From NCBI GenBank assembly GCA_963667505.2, contig OY763490.2, forward strand, positions 1,860,001-1,924,000: a DNA stretch of 64,000 nucleotides. The letters run 5' to 3'. The stretch's first letter is position 1. Each line of letters opens with the position of its first letter. Origin of the DNA: Aldehydirespirator sp963667505 (GTDB lineage Bacteria; Actinomycetota; Acidimicrobiia; Acidimicrobiales; Aldehydirespiratoraceae). Under the pieces are notes generated by a model. It saw nothing but the letters and a program-made list of their open reading frames with translations, made no database searches and was not told where the DNA came from. Shown here piece after piece: positions 1 to 12,000 of this stretch. A program made the translations under genes and the position numbers.

Positions 1-3000
1 CGGCGTTCTCCCCGCCGCAGTAGCGCACCTTGTAGCCGGTGATGTTGGACCCATTGTCAGCCGGCGCGGTCCACGACACCGCCAGCGACAGGTTGCCGGA
101 CACGACGGTCGGCGCGTCGGGGGTGGCCGGCTTGTCCTTGGGCTTGCCGGTGCGGTAGCTCGACCACGTGCTGTCGCCGACGCTGTTGGTGGCGGCGACC
201 CGCACCCGGTACGTGGTGCCGTTGGTGAGCCCGGTGATGGTGGCCGTGGTGCCGGTGCCGGTGTGGGTGTCGGTGGTCCACTCGTCGTCGGCGTCGCAGC
301 CGGTGCTCTGGTCGCAGTGCTGCACCTTGTAGCCGGTGATCGCCGCGCCGCCGTTGGACGACGGGGCGCTCCACGACACGCCGAGCTGCTGTGCGCCGAC
401 AGTCAGCGTCGGCCTGCCGGGCGCGCCCGGCGTGGTGGCCGGGGTGGCTTTGGCCGACGGCGACCACAGGCTGTCGCCGATGCTGTTGGTGGCCTGGACC
501 TGCACCTGGTAGGCGGTGCCGTTGGTGAGGCTGCCGATGGTGGCGGTCGTTCCCGTGCCGGTATGGGCGTGCGAGGTCCAAGCGCCCCATGTCGGGCTTG
601 TGGCGCAGCTCTTGGGTGTGGCCGTGCACTTGCGGTACTGGACGTCATAGTCGGTGATGTTCGCCCCGTTGCTGGCCGGCGCCGTCCATGAGACGCCGAG
701 GCTCAGGTTCTTCACCGTGAGGGTGGGCGCGGCGGGCTGGTCGGGTTTCTGCGGGGCTGGCGAGTCGGAGGTGGAAGCCGACCAGGCACCGGTGCCTGAG
801 CGGTTGGTGGCGCTTACCTGCACCTGGTAGGTGGTGCCGTTGGTGAGGCCGCTGACGGTGGTGGTGGTCGTCGACCCTCCCGACACATTCTTGGTGGTCC
901 ACTCGCTGGCGGCGTCGCAGCCGGTGCCGTTGTCGCAGTGCCGCACCTTGTAGCCGGTGACGGCCGACCCGCCGTCGCTCGTCGGCGCGGTCCACGACAC
1001 ACTCAGGCTGGCGTGCCAGACGGTCAGCGTCGGCGCGGCGGGCGCGCCGGGCACCGTCGAGGGGTGCTCCTTGGCTGACGTCGACCACGAGCCGTCGCCC
1101 ACGCTGTTGGCGGCGCGCACCTGCACTTGGTAGGCGGTGCCGTTGGTGAGCCCGGTGATGGTGGCCGTGGTGCCTGTGCCGGTGTGCGCGTGGTCGGTCC
1201 ATGAACCCCAGGTGGGGTCGGAGGCGCACTTCAGGTCGGCGTTCTTGGTGCAGGCCCGGTACTGCACGTCGTAGTCGTCGATGGCGTCGCCGTTGTCGGC
1301 CGGGGCCGTCCACGACACCGACAGGCTCGCGACCCCGTGGTCGAGGGTGGGCGCACCGGGAGCCGACGGCACGGTGGCGGGCGTTGCGAGATCGGACCAC
1401 TGCGACCAGCCGCTCTCGCCGGCCTTGTTGACGGACTGCACCCTCACCTGGTAGCGCTTGCCGTTGGTGAGACCGGTGATGGTGGTGGTGGTGCCGTTGC
1501 CGGTGAAGGGATGATCGACCGCCGACTTGTTCTGCTCGCGGTATTCGACGTTGTAGTCGGTGATGGCAGCGCCGCCGTCGGCCGGAGCGGTCCAGCTCGC
1601 GGTGACCTGCCGGTTGCCGCGGGTCACGGTCGGCTTGGCGGGCTTGCCCGGCTTGTTTGCCGGCGACTCGCTGGCGTTGGCGGACCATGCGCCGTCGCCG
1701 GAGCGGTTGGTGGCCGCCACCCGCACCTGGTAGGTCGTGCCGTTGGTCAGGCCGCTGAGCGTGGTGGAAGTGCCGGTGCCGGTCAGGGTGACCACCGTCC
1801 AGTTGCTGCCGGTGCCGCAGTTGGCCGAGCAGCGGCCCACCTTGTAGCCGGTGATGGCCGAGCCGTTGTTCGCGGGCGCCGACCACGACACGTCCAATTG
1901 TCGGCTGCCGAAGGTCAGCGTCGGCGCAGCCGGCGCAGCCGGCACGGTCGACGGGTACTCCTTGGACGACGTGGAGAACTGGCCGTTGCCGACGCTGTTG
2001 TGGGCTCGTACCTGCACCTGGTATGTCGTGCCGTTGGTGAGGCCGGTGAGCGTGGTGGAGGTGCCGGTGCCCGTGATGTCCTTGGGCCGCCAGTTGCTGC
2101 TGCTGGCGCTGCAGTCCAGGCTGTCGTCGCAGCGCCGCACCCGGTAGCCGGTGATGGCCGAGCCGTTGTCGGCGGGCGCCGTCCACGACACGCTCAGGCT
2201 GGCGTTGCCGTGGGTGAGCGTCGGCGCGCCGGGCGTCGCGGGCTTCTGGGCCGTGGGGGTCGCCTTGGCGGAGTCCGACCAGGCGCCGTCGCCGACGCTG
2301 TTGCCGGCCCGCACCTGCACCTGATAGGCGGTGCCGTTGGTGAGCCCGGTGACCGTGGCGCTGGTCGAGGTGCTGGTGTCGTTGGCGTTCCATTCGGACC
2401 AGGAGCCCCAGGAGGGGTCGCTGGCGCAGGTCAGGTCGGCGCTCTTGGTGCAGGCCCGGTACTGGACGTCGTAGTCGGTGATGGCCGCCCCGTTGGCGAC
2501 CGGCGCCGTCCAGGACGCGCGAAGCTCCTTGTTCCATACCACCAGGGTGGGGGCACCCGGCGCGTCGGGTTTCTGGGGGACGGGAACGGCCTTGGCCGAC
2601 GAGGACCAGCCGCTGTCGCCCGGGCTGTTCGTCGCCCGCACCTGCACCTGGTAGGCGGTGCTGTTGGTCAGCCCGGTGATGGTGGCGCTGGTGGTGGTGC
2701 CGGTGTGCGCGTGGTCGGTCCAGGAGCCCCAGTCGGGGTCGCTGGCGCAGGTCAGGTCGCCGCTCTTGGTGCAGGCCCGGTACTGGACGTCGTAGTCGGT
2801 GATCGCCGATCCGCCGTCGTCGGGGGCGGTCCACGACACGCCCAAGGCCTGGTTCTTGACGGTCAGCGTCGGAGCGCTCGGCGCGTCGGGCTCGTCGGCC
2901 GGCGTCGCCTTGGCCGACGATGACCAAGCGCTGTCGTTCGCGGAGTTCTCCGAGCGCACCTGCACCTGGTAGGCGGTGCCGTTCGTCAGCCCGGTGATGG

Positions 3001-6000
3001 TGGCGCTGGTGGCGGTGCTGGTGTCGTTGGCGTTCCATTCGGACCATGAGCCCCAGGTGGGTTTCGTGGCGCAGGTCAGCACCGCGGTGTCGGAGTCGGT
3101 GGCGGTGCAGGCCCGGTACCGCACGTCGTAGTCGCTGATGGCGCTGCCGCTGTTGTTGGTGGGCGACCTCCAGGTCACGTCGAGGCTCTGGACCTTGACG
3201 GTGAGCGACACGTTGGTGGGCACCGGCGGGAGCCCGATCACGTAGAACTCGACCCAACTCGAGGTGCCGCTCCATCCCGACTTGTTCTCAGCACGCACCT
3301 GGGCACGGCGCTTCTGGCCGATATGGATGTTGTTCTGCCACCCGGTGAGCGTGAACGAGGTGTTGTCCTTTCCGGTGGCGAAACCGTTGTTCGAGCTCAA
3401 CCACTGATTGATAACGGATGAGTAGAGCTCGTACAGAATCTCGTAGCGGTCGACCGGCCCCGACGGCGCCGTCCACGAGACGGTGAACGAGCCATCATTG
3501 TTCGGGCCATCACTGGTCGCCACAGACACATCGCCGGGCGTCCCAGGCTTGGGCGCCGGGGTGCCCTCGCCCGAGGCCGACCAGCCGCTCTCGCCGATGC
3601 TGTTGGCGGCCCGCACCTGCACCTGGTAGGCGGTGCCGTTCGTGAGGCCGGTGACGGTGACGCTGGTGGCGGTGTCAGTGGCGGTCTCGCCGGAGCGGTC
3701 GGACCATGAGCCCCAGGTGGGTTTGGTGGCGCAGGTCAGCACCGCGGTGTCGGAGTCGGTGGCGGTGCAGGCCCGGTACTGCACGTCGTAGTCGCTGATG
3801 GCCGAGCCGTTGGCCGTCGGCGCCTTCCACGACACCACCAGGCTGCCGCTGCGGTACTCCGCCTTCGGTGCGGCGGGCGCCTCCGGCGCCTGTGGCGCGG
3901 GCGTGGCTGATGTGGACGCCGACCAGGCGCCGGTGCCGATGCTGTTGGTGGCCCGCACCTGCACCTGGTAGGCGGTGCCGTTGGTGAGGCCGATGACGGC
4001 GGCCTCGAGCGCGGTGCCGGGGTCGTCGCCGCCGCTCAGGGTGGTCCAGGCGCCCCAGGTCGGACGCGAGGCGCACGACTTGGGGGTGGCGGTGCAGGCC
4101 CGGTAGCGCACGTCGTAGTCGGTGACCGCCGAGCCGTTGGCCGTGGCGGCCGTCCACGACACCGCCAAGCCCTGATGCCTGGCCGCCACGGTCGGCGCCG
4201 ACGCGTCCGGGGCCTGCGGTGCCGGTGCGGCGGCGGCGGAAGCGGCCGACCACGCGCCTGTCCCCGCCGGGTTGGAGGCCCGCACCCGCACTCGATACTC
4301 GTAGTCGTTGGTCAGCCCGGTGAGCGTCACCGAGGTTGCGGTGTCGGCAGTGGTCTCGCCGGTTCGGTCGGTCCACGCGCCCCAGCCGGAGCAGCTCGCG
4401 CCCGACGTGTTGCATTTCTGGTACTGCACGTCGTAGTCGGTCAGCGCCGAGCCGCCGTCGTCGGCCGGCGCCGACCAGGACACGCCGAGCGCTTGATGCT
4501 TGACCGTCAGAGTGGGCGCGGCGGGCGCGGCGGGCGCGGCGGCCGGTATCTCCGTGGCCGAGGGCGACCAGGCGCTCTCGCCGACGCTGTTGGCCGCTCG
4601 CACCTGCACCTGGTAAGCGGTGGCCTTGGTCAGCCCGGCGAGCGTCACCGTCGTCGCGGTGTCGGCAGCGGTCTCGCCGGTTCGGTCGGTCCAGGCGCCC
4701 CACGTCGGGGTGGCGCCGGCGCACGACTTGGGTGTCGCGGTGCAGGCCCGGTAGCGAACGTCGTAGTCGCTGATGGCCGCCCCGTTGGCAGCCGGCGCGG
4801 TCCACGACACGCCCAGGCTGGTCGTGCTGCTGACCGCGAGCGCGGGCGCCGCCGGCGCGTCGGGCGGCTGGATCGCGGGCGTGGCGCTGCTCGACGGCGA
4901 CCAGGCGGCTTCGCCAGCGAAGTTGGCCGCTCGCACCTGCACCTGGTAGGCGGTGTTGTTGGTCAGCCCGGTGAGCGTCACCGAGGTGGCGGTGTCGGCG
5001 GTGGTCTCGCCGGTGCGGTCGGTCCAGGCGCCCCAGGCGGGGTCATTGCCCGTGCAGTCCTTGGGGGTGGCGGTGCAGGCCCGGTATTGCACGTCGTAGT
5101 CGGTGATGGCGGCCCCGTTGGCGGCAGGTGCGGTCCACGCCACCGTCAGGCTCTCGTTCCACACCGTCAGCGTCGAGGCGCCAGCGGCGGCAGGCGGCTG
5201 CGGCCAGTTCTTCGACGCCGACCAGCTATTGGTGCCCATGGCGTTCGTGGCCCGTACCTGCACCTGGTAAACGGTGGCGGCGGTCAGTCCGCTGATCGTG
5301 ACGGTGGTGGCGCTGCCGGGGTCGTCGCTGCCTGACAGCGTGGTCCAGGCGCCTGGCTGGTCGCCGGTCTGGGTCTGGTCGGTGTCCTTGACGCGGTACC
5401 GGACGTCGTAGTCGGTGATCTCGAGGCCGCCGTCGGCGGACGCCGTCCACGACACCGCCATGCTGGTGCCGGTGATCGTCGTCGTGATCTCCGACGCGCC
5501 GATGGCCACGGGACTGCTCGTCGCGACGTACGGATTCGTCCAAGTGCTCCAGCCGTTGGCATTGGAGGCCCGCACCCGGAACCGGTAACTGGTGCTGCTC
5601 AGCTTGGAAGCGCACTCCGGGATAGTCGAGTCGCGGCTTGTGGTGCCCGCCGTCACGGACCATTCTTCATCGCGGCCGATGGCCCAGCCGTTGCCGGGGT
5701 TGCACCGGTAGTCGATCTCGTAGCCCGTGATGTCCGACCCGCCATCGTTGGCGACGGACCACGAGACCCGTGTGCTCGTCGGGCTGCCGGCGACGCCGCT
5801 CAGCGTGACCGAGGGCGCGGTCGGAGTGGTGCTCGGCGTGGCGCTGGCCGACGAGGACCAACTGCTGTCGCCCGCGGTGCTCGTGGCCTGTACCTGCACC
5901 TCGTAGGCCGTGCCGTTGGTGAGCCCGGTGATCGTGGCCGTCGTGCCCGTGCCGGTGTGGCTGTGAGACTGCCAGGCGCCGGGCTGGTCGCCGGTCTGGG

Positions 6001-9000
6001 TCTGGTCGGTGTCCTTGACGCGGTACTGGACGTTGTAGCCGGTGATCGCCGATCCGTTGATCTTCGGCGCGCTCCAGGACACGATCAGGCGCTTGTTGCC
6101 GTGGGTCAACGACGGCAGCCTCAGCCCATCGGGCGGCTGCGGGGTGGGCGTGCCCGACCCCGACAGCGACCAGCCGCTGTCGCCGGCCGCGCTGCGGGCT
6201 CGGACTTGCACCTGGTAGGCGGTGCCGTTGGTGAGCCCGGTGATCGTGGCGCCGGTGCCGGTTCCGGTGTGGGTGTGCGAGGCCCAGTTGCCCCAGGCGG
6301 GGTTGGCGCCCGTGCAGGTCGTGGGGGTGGCGGTGCAGGCCCGGTACTGCACGTGGTAGCCGGTGATCGCCGATCCGTTCACCGAAGGCGCCTGCCACGA
6401 CACCCCGACACTCGTATTGAGCGCAGTGACGGTGGGAGCGGCAGGGGTGTCCGGCGGCTGCACCGCGGGCACGGCGGTGCTCGAGGTCGACCAGCCGCTG
6501 TCGCCGACACTGTTGGCCGCCCGCACCTGCACCTCGTAGGCCGTGCCGTTGGTCAGACCGGTGATCGTCACAGTGGTGGCCGTGTCGGCGGTGGTCTCGC
6601 CGCTGCGGTCGGTCCAGGCGCCCCAGGTGGGGTTGTTGGCGCAGGTCAGGTCGGCGCTCTGGGTGCAGACCCGGTACTGCACGTCGTAGTCGGTGACGGT
6701 CGCGCCGTTGTCGGCCGGCGCGGTCCAGGAGACGCCGAGGCTGATGTGCTTGACAGTGAGCGTCGGCGCGGCGGGCGCATCGGGGGCCTGAGGCGCCGGA
6801 CTGGCGGTGCTCGAGGTCGACCAGCCGCTTTCGCCGACGCTGTTGGCGGCCCGCACCTGCACCTCGTAGGCCGTGCCGTTGGTCAGGCCGCTGATGGTCG
6901 CCGAGGTGGCGGTGTCGGTGTTGGTCTCGCCGCTGCGGTCGGTCCAGGCGCCCCAGGTCGGGTTGCTGGCGCAGGTCAGGTCGGCGCTCTGGGTACAGGC
7001 CCGGTACTGCACGTCGTAGTCGGTGATGGGCGCGCCGTTGGTCGTCGGCGCGGTCCAGGAGACGCCGAGGCTGGCGTTGTCGACGGTCAGCGTCGGGGCT
7101 GCGGGTGCGTCCGGTTTCTGGACGGCGGGAGTGCCCGCGGTTGCTGTCGACCAGCCGCTCTCGCCGACGCTGTTCGCGGCCCGCACCTGGATCTGGTAGG
7201 CGGTGCCGTTGGTCAGGCCGGTGACGCTGGCGCTCGTCGTCGTGTCGGTGTTGGTCTCGCCGCTGCGGTCGGTCCAGGCGCCCCAGGTGGGGTTGTTGGC
7301 GCAGGTCAGGTCGGTGCTCTGGGTGCAGGCGCTGTACTGGACGTCGTAGTCGGTGATCGGCGCGCCGTTGGCCGTCGGCGCGGTCCAAGCCACCCGCAGC
7401 GCCTGGTGCCATGCGGTCACGGTGGGCGCGGCGGGGGTGTCCGGGGCCTTGGCCGGGGTGGCCGTGGCGGCCGTCGACCATGCGCCGTCGCCGGAGCGGT
7501 TGCCGGCGCGGACCTGCACCTGGTAGGCGGTGCCGTTGGTGAGCCCGGTGACGGTGGCGCTGGTCGTGGTGCTGGTGTCGGCCGCGTCCCATTCGGTCCA
7601 GTCGCCCCAGGTGGCGTTGGCAGCACAGGTCAGGTCGGCGCTGGTGGTGCAGGCCCGGTACTGCACGTCGTAGTCGGTGACCGCCGATCCGCCGTCGCCG
7701 GAGGGCGCGTTCCACGACACGTCGAGGCTCTGGTCCTTCACCGTCAGGCTGGGCTTGCCGGGGGTGTCGGGCGTGGTGGAGGGGTGTTCGCTGGCCGCCG
7801 TCGACCATGCGCCGTCGCCGACGCTGTTGGTGGCCCGCACCTGCACCCCGTAGGCGGTGCCGTTGGTGAGGCCGCTGATGGTCACCGACGTGGCCGTGTC
7901 GGTGTTGGTCTCGCCGCTGCGGTCGGTCCAGGCGCCCCAGGTCGGGTTGTTGCCCGTGCAGGTCTTGGGGGTGGCGGTGCAGGCCCGGTACTGAACGTCG
8001 TAGTCGGTGATCGCCTGCCCGTTGTCGGCGGGGGCGGTCCACGACACGTCGAGGCTCTGGTCGCCGTGGGTCAGCGTCGGCTTGGTCGGCTTGGCCGGCT
8101 TGTCCTCCGGCGCGGCGCCGGCCGAAGCCCCCCAGCCGCTGTCGCCGACGCTGTTGGTGGCCCGGACCTGGACTTGGTAGGCCGTGCCGTTGGTCAGGCC
8201 GGTGATGGTGGCGGTGGTTGCGCTGCCGGGGTCGGCGGCCCCCGTGAGCGTCGTCCACGAGCCGGGCTGGTCGCCGGTCTGGGTCTGGTCGGTGTCCTTG
8301 ACGCGATAGCGAACGTCGTAGTCGGTGATCGGCGCCCCGTTGTCGGCGGGGGCGGTCCACGACGCGGTGAGCTGCCGTGCGCCCTTGGTGAGCGTGGGCG
8401 CGGCCGGAGCGTCCGGCTTCTTCGCGGGCGTCGCGTCCGTCGAGGCAGACCAGGCGCTGTCCCCGGAGCGGTTGGTGGCGCGGACCTGGACTTGGTAGGC
8501 GGTGCCGTTGGTCAGGCTGCCGATGGTGGCAGTGGTGCCGGTTCCGGTGTGGGCGTGCGACTGCCACTCGCCGGGCTGGTCGCCGGTCTGGGTCTGGTTG
8601 GTGTCCTTGACGCGGTACTGCACCTTGTAGCCGGTGACCGCCGAGCCGCCGTTGCCCGACGGGGCCGACCACGACACGTCGAGGCTCTGGTCCTTCACCG
8701 TCAGGCTGGGCTTGGCGGGCGTGTCGGGAGCAGTGGACGGATACTCGGTCGCTGAGGCCGACCAGTCGCTGTCGCCGACGCTGTTGGCCGCCCGCACCTG
8801 CACCTGGTAGGTCGTGCCGTTGGTCAGGCTGCCGATGGTGGCGGTGGTGGAGGTGTCGGTGGCGTTGTCGCCCGTGTCGTTGAGCGCCGTCCACTCGCTG
8901 GCCGCGTCGCAGCCAGTGCTGTTGTCGCAGTACCGGACGTCGTAGTCGGTGATGGTCGCCCCGTTGTCCGCCGGCGCCGTCCACGACGCCGTCAGGCTCT

Positions 9001-12000
9001 CGTCGCCGTGGGTCAGCGTCGGGGCGGCGGGAGTGGACGGCTTCTGCGCGACTGGTGTGGCCTCGCCGGCGGTCGACCAGCCGCTCTCGCCGACGCTGTT
9101 GGCCGCCCGCACCCGCACCTGGTACGCCGTGGTGTTCGTGAGCCCGGCGACCGTCACCGAGGTCGCGGTGTCGGCGCTGGTCTCGCCGGTGCGGTCGGTC
9201 CAGGCGCCCCAGGCGGGGTTGTTGCCCGCGCAGGTCTTGGGCGTGGCCGTGCAGGCCCGGTACTGCACGTCGTAGTCGGTGATGGCCGACCCGTTGAGGG
9301 AGGGCGCGGTCCACGACACCGTCAGGCTCTTGTTCCACACCGTCAGCGTCGGTGCGCCGGGAGCGTCGGGGGCTTGGATGGCCGGGGTTTGCTTGGTGGA
9401 GTCCGACCAGGCGCTGTTCCCGGCCGCGCTCTTGGCCCGCACCTGCACCTGGTAGGCGGTGCCGTTGGTGAGGCTGCCGATCGTTGTGGCGACGCCGGTG
9501 CCGGTGTGGGCGTGCGAGGCCCAGCTTCCCCAGGTGGCGTTGGTGGCGCAGGTCAGGTCGGCGCTCTGGGTGCAGGCCCGGTACTGCACGCCGTAGCCGG
9601 TGATTGCCGACCCGTTGAGGGAGGGCGCGGTCCACGACACCGCCAGGCCCTGGTGCCGGGCCGACACCGACGCCGCCGCGGGCCTCTCCGGCGGCTGCGG
9701 CGCCGGGGCGGCCTGGGCCGAGGTCGACCAGGCGCCGTCGCCGACGCTGTTCACGGCCCGCACCTGCACCTGGTGGGCGGTGCCGTTGGTGAGGCTGCCG
9801 ATCGTTGTGGCGACGCCGGTGCCGGTGTGGGCGTGCGAGGCCCAGCTTCCCCAGGTGGGGTTGGTGGCGCAGGTCAGGTCGGCGCTCTGGGTGCAGGCCC
9901 GGTACTGCACGTCGTAGTCAGTGACCGCGGCGCCGTTGTCCGCCGGCGCGGTCCACGAGACTTCCAGGCTCTGGTTGTCGACCGTGAGCGACGGCGCCGC
10001 CGGAGCGTCCGGCGTCTGAGCGGCCGGGGTGGCGGTGGTGGCGGTGGACCACCCGCTGTCTCCGACGCTGTTGGTGGCTTGGACCTGCACCTGGTAGGCG
10101 GTGCCGTTGGTGAGACTGCCGATCGTTGTGCTGGTGCCGGTGCCGGTGTGGGTGCGCGAGGCCCAGCTGCCCCAGGTGGGGTTGGTGGCGCAGGTCAGGT
10201 CGGCGCTCTGGGTGCAGGCCCGGTACTGCACGTCGTAGCCGGTGATGGCGGCGCCGTTGCTGGCCGGCGCGGTCCACGAGACGTTCAGGCTCTTGTTCCA
10301 CACGCCGACGGTGGGGGCGGCGGGCTTGTCGGGGACTCGGGCGGGGGTGGCGGTCGCGGTCGTGGACCAGGCGCCGTCGCCGCCGCGGTTGGTGGCCGCC
10401 ACGCGCACCTGGTAGGCGGTGCCGTTGGTGAGGCTGCTGAGGCTGGTGGTCGTGCCGGTGGTGGTCAGGGTCTTCACCGTCCAATTGGAGTCGGTGCCGC
10501 AGCTCGTGGAGCAGCGCCCGACCTTGTAGCCCGTGATCGCCGATCCGCCGTTGCTGGCCGGGGCCGACCAGGACACGCCCAGGCTCTCGTCATTCACCGT
10601 GAGCGCCGGCGCGGCCGGGGTGCCCGGCGTCGTGGACGGATACTCGCTGGCCGACACCGACCAGGCGCCGTCGCCGACGCTGTTGGTGGCCCGCACCTGC
10701 ACCTGGTAGGTGGTGCCGTTGGTGAGGCTGCTGAGGGTGGTCGAAGTGCCCGTGCTGTTCAGCGTCGTGGTCGTCCACTCGCTGTCGGCGTCGCAGCCGG
10801 TGCTGTTGTCGCAGTGCCGGACCTTGTAGCCGCTGATGTCCGCGCCGTTGTCGGCGGGCTCGCTCCACGACACGCCCAGGCTCTGGTCGCCGTAGGTGAG
10901 CGTCGGCGCGGCCGGCGCGGCCGGCTTCTGCGCCGTCGGCGTCTTCTTGGCGCTCGCATCCGACCAGGTGCTGTCGCCAGCGCTGTTGGACGCCCGTACC
11001 CGCACCTGGTAGGCGGTGCCGTTGGTCAGGCCGGTGACCGCGGCTGACGTGGCAGTGTCGGAATCGGTCTCGCCTGACCGGTCGGTCCAGGTACCCCAGG
11101 TCGGGTTGGTGGCGCAGGTCAGCGGTGTGGCGGTGCAGGCCTGGTACTGGACGTCGTAGTCGGTGATGGCGGCGCCGTTGCTGGCCGGCGCAGTCCACGA
11201 GACGTTGAGGCTCTTGTTCCACACGCCGACGGTGGGGGCGGCGGGCTTGTCGGGTGCCTTGGCGGGGGTTGCAGTGGCCGATGCGGACCAGGTGCCGTCG
11301 CCGCCGCGGTTGGTGGCCCGTACCCGGACCTGGTAGGCGGTGCCGTTGGTGAGGCTGCCGAGCGTGGTGGTCTTGCCCGTGCCGGTCAGCGTCTTGGTCG
11401 TCCAGTTGGAGTCGGTGCCGCAGTTGGCCGAGCAGCGGCCCACCTTGTAGCCGGTGACCGCCGATCCGCCGTTGCTCGACGGCGCCGACCATGACACGTC
11501 GAGGCTCTGGTGCTTGACGGTGAGCGTGGGCGCGGCGGGGGCGCCCGGCGTGGTGGAGGGGTATTGGCTGGCCGACGCCGACCAGGCGCCGTCGCCGACG
11601 CTGTTGGTGGCCCGCACCTGCACCTGGTAGGCGGTGCCGTTGGTCAGGCTGCCGATCGTGGCGGTGGTGCCGGTGCCGGTGTGGGAGTGCGACGACCAGC
11701 TACCCCAAGTCGGGCTGGAAGTGCAGGTCTTGGGAGTGGCGGTGCAGGCCCGGTACTGCACGCCGTAGCCGCTGATCGACTGCCCGTTGTCGGCGGGCGC
11801 GTTCCATGACACCCCCAGGCTCTGGTCGCCGTAGGTGAGCGTGGGCGCGGCGGGTTGGGCCGGCTTGTCCTCGGGCGCGGCCTCCGACGACGTAGACCAG
11901 GTGCTGTCGCCAATGCTGTTGGTGGCCCGCACCTGCACCTGGTAGGCGGTGCCGTTGGTGAGCCCGGTGATGGTGGCGGTGGTTGCGCTGCCGGGGTCGG

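Noticed and set aside
5957..8755. Long plus-strand frames (also 9,008-11,047 and 45,190-49,395) and minus-strand frames rich in HQRHRLPGAG
   Set aside because: All are out-of-frame readings of the FN3 repeats. The true frame keeps W-APA-NG, ITDY and VQVRA motifs throughout.
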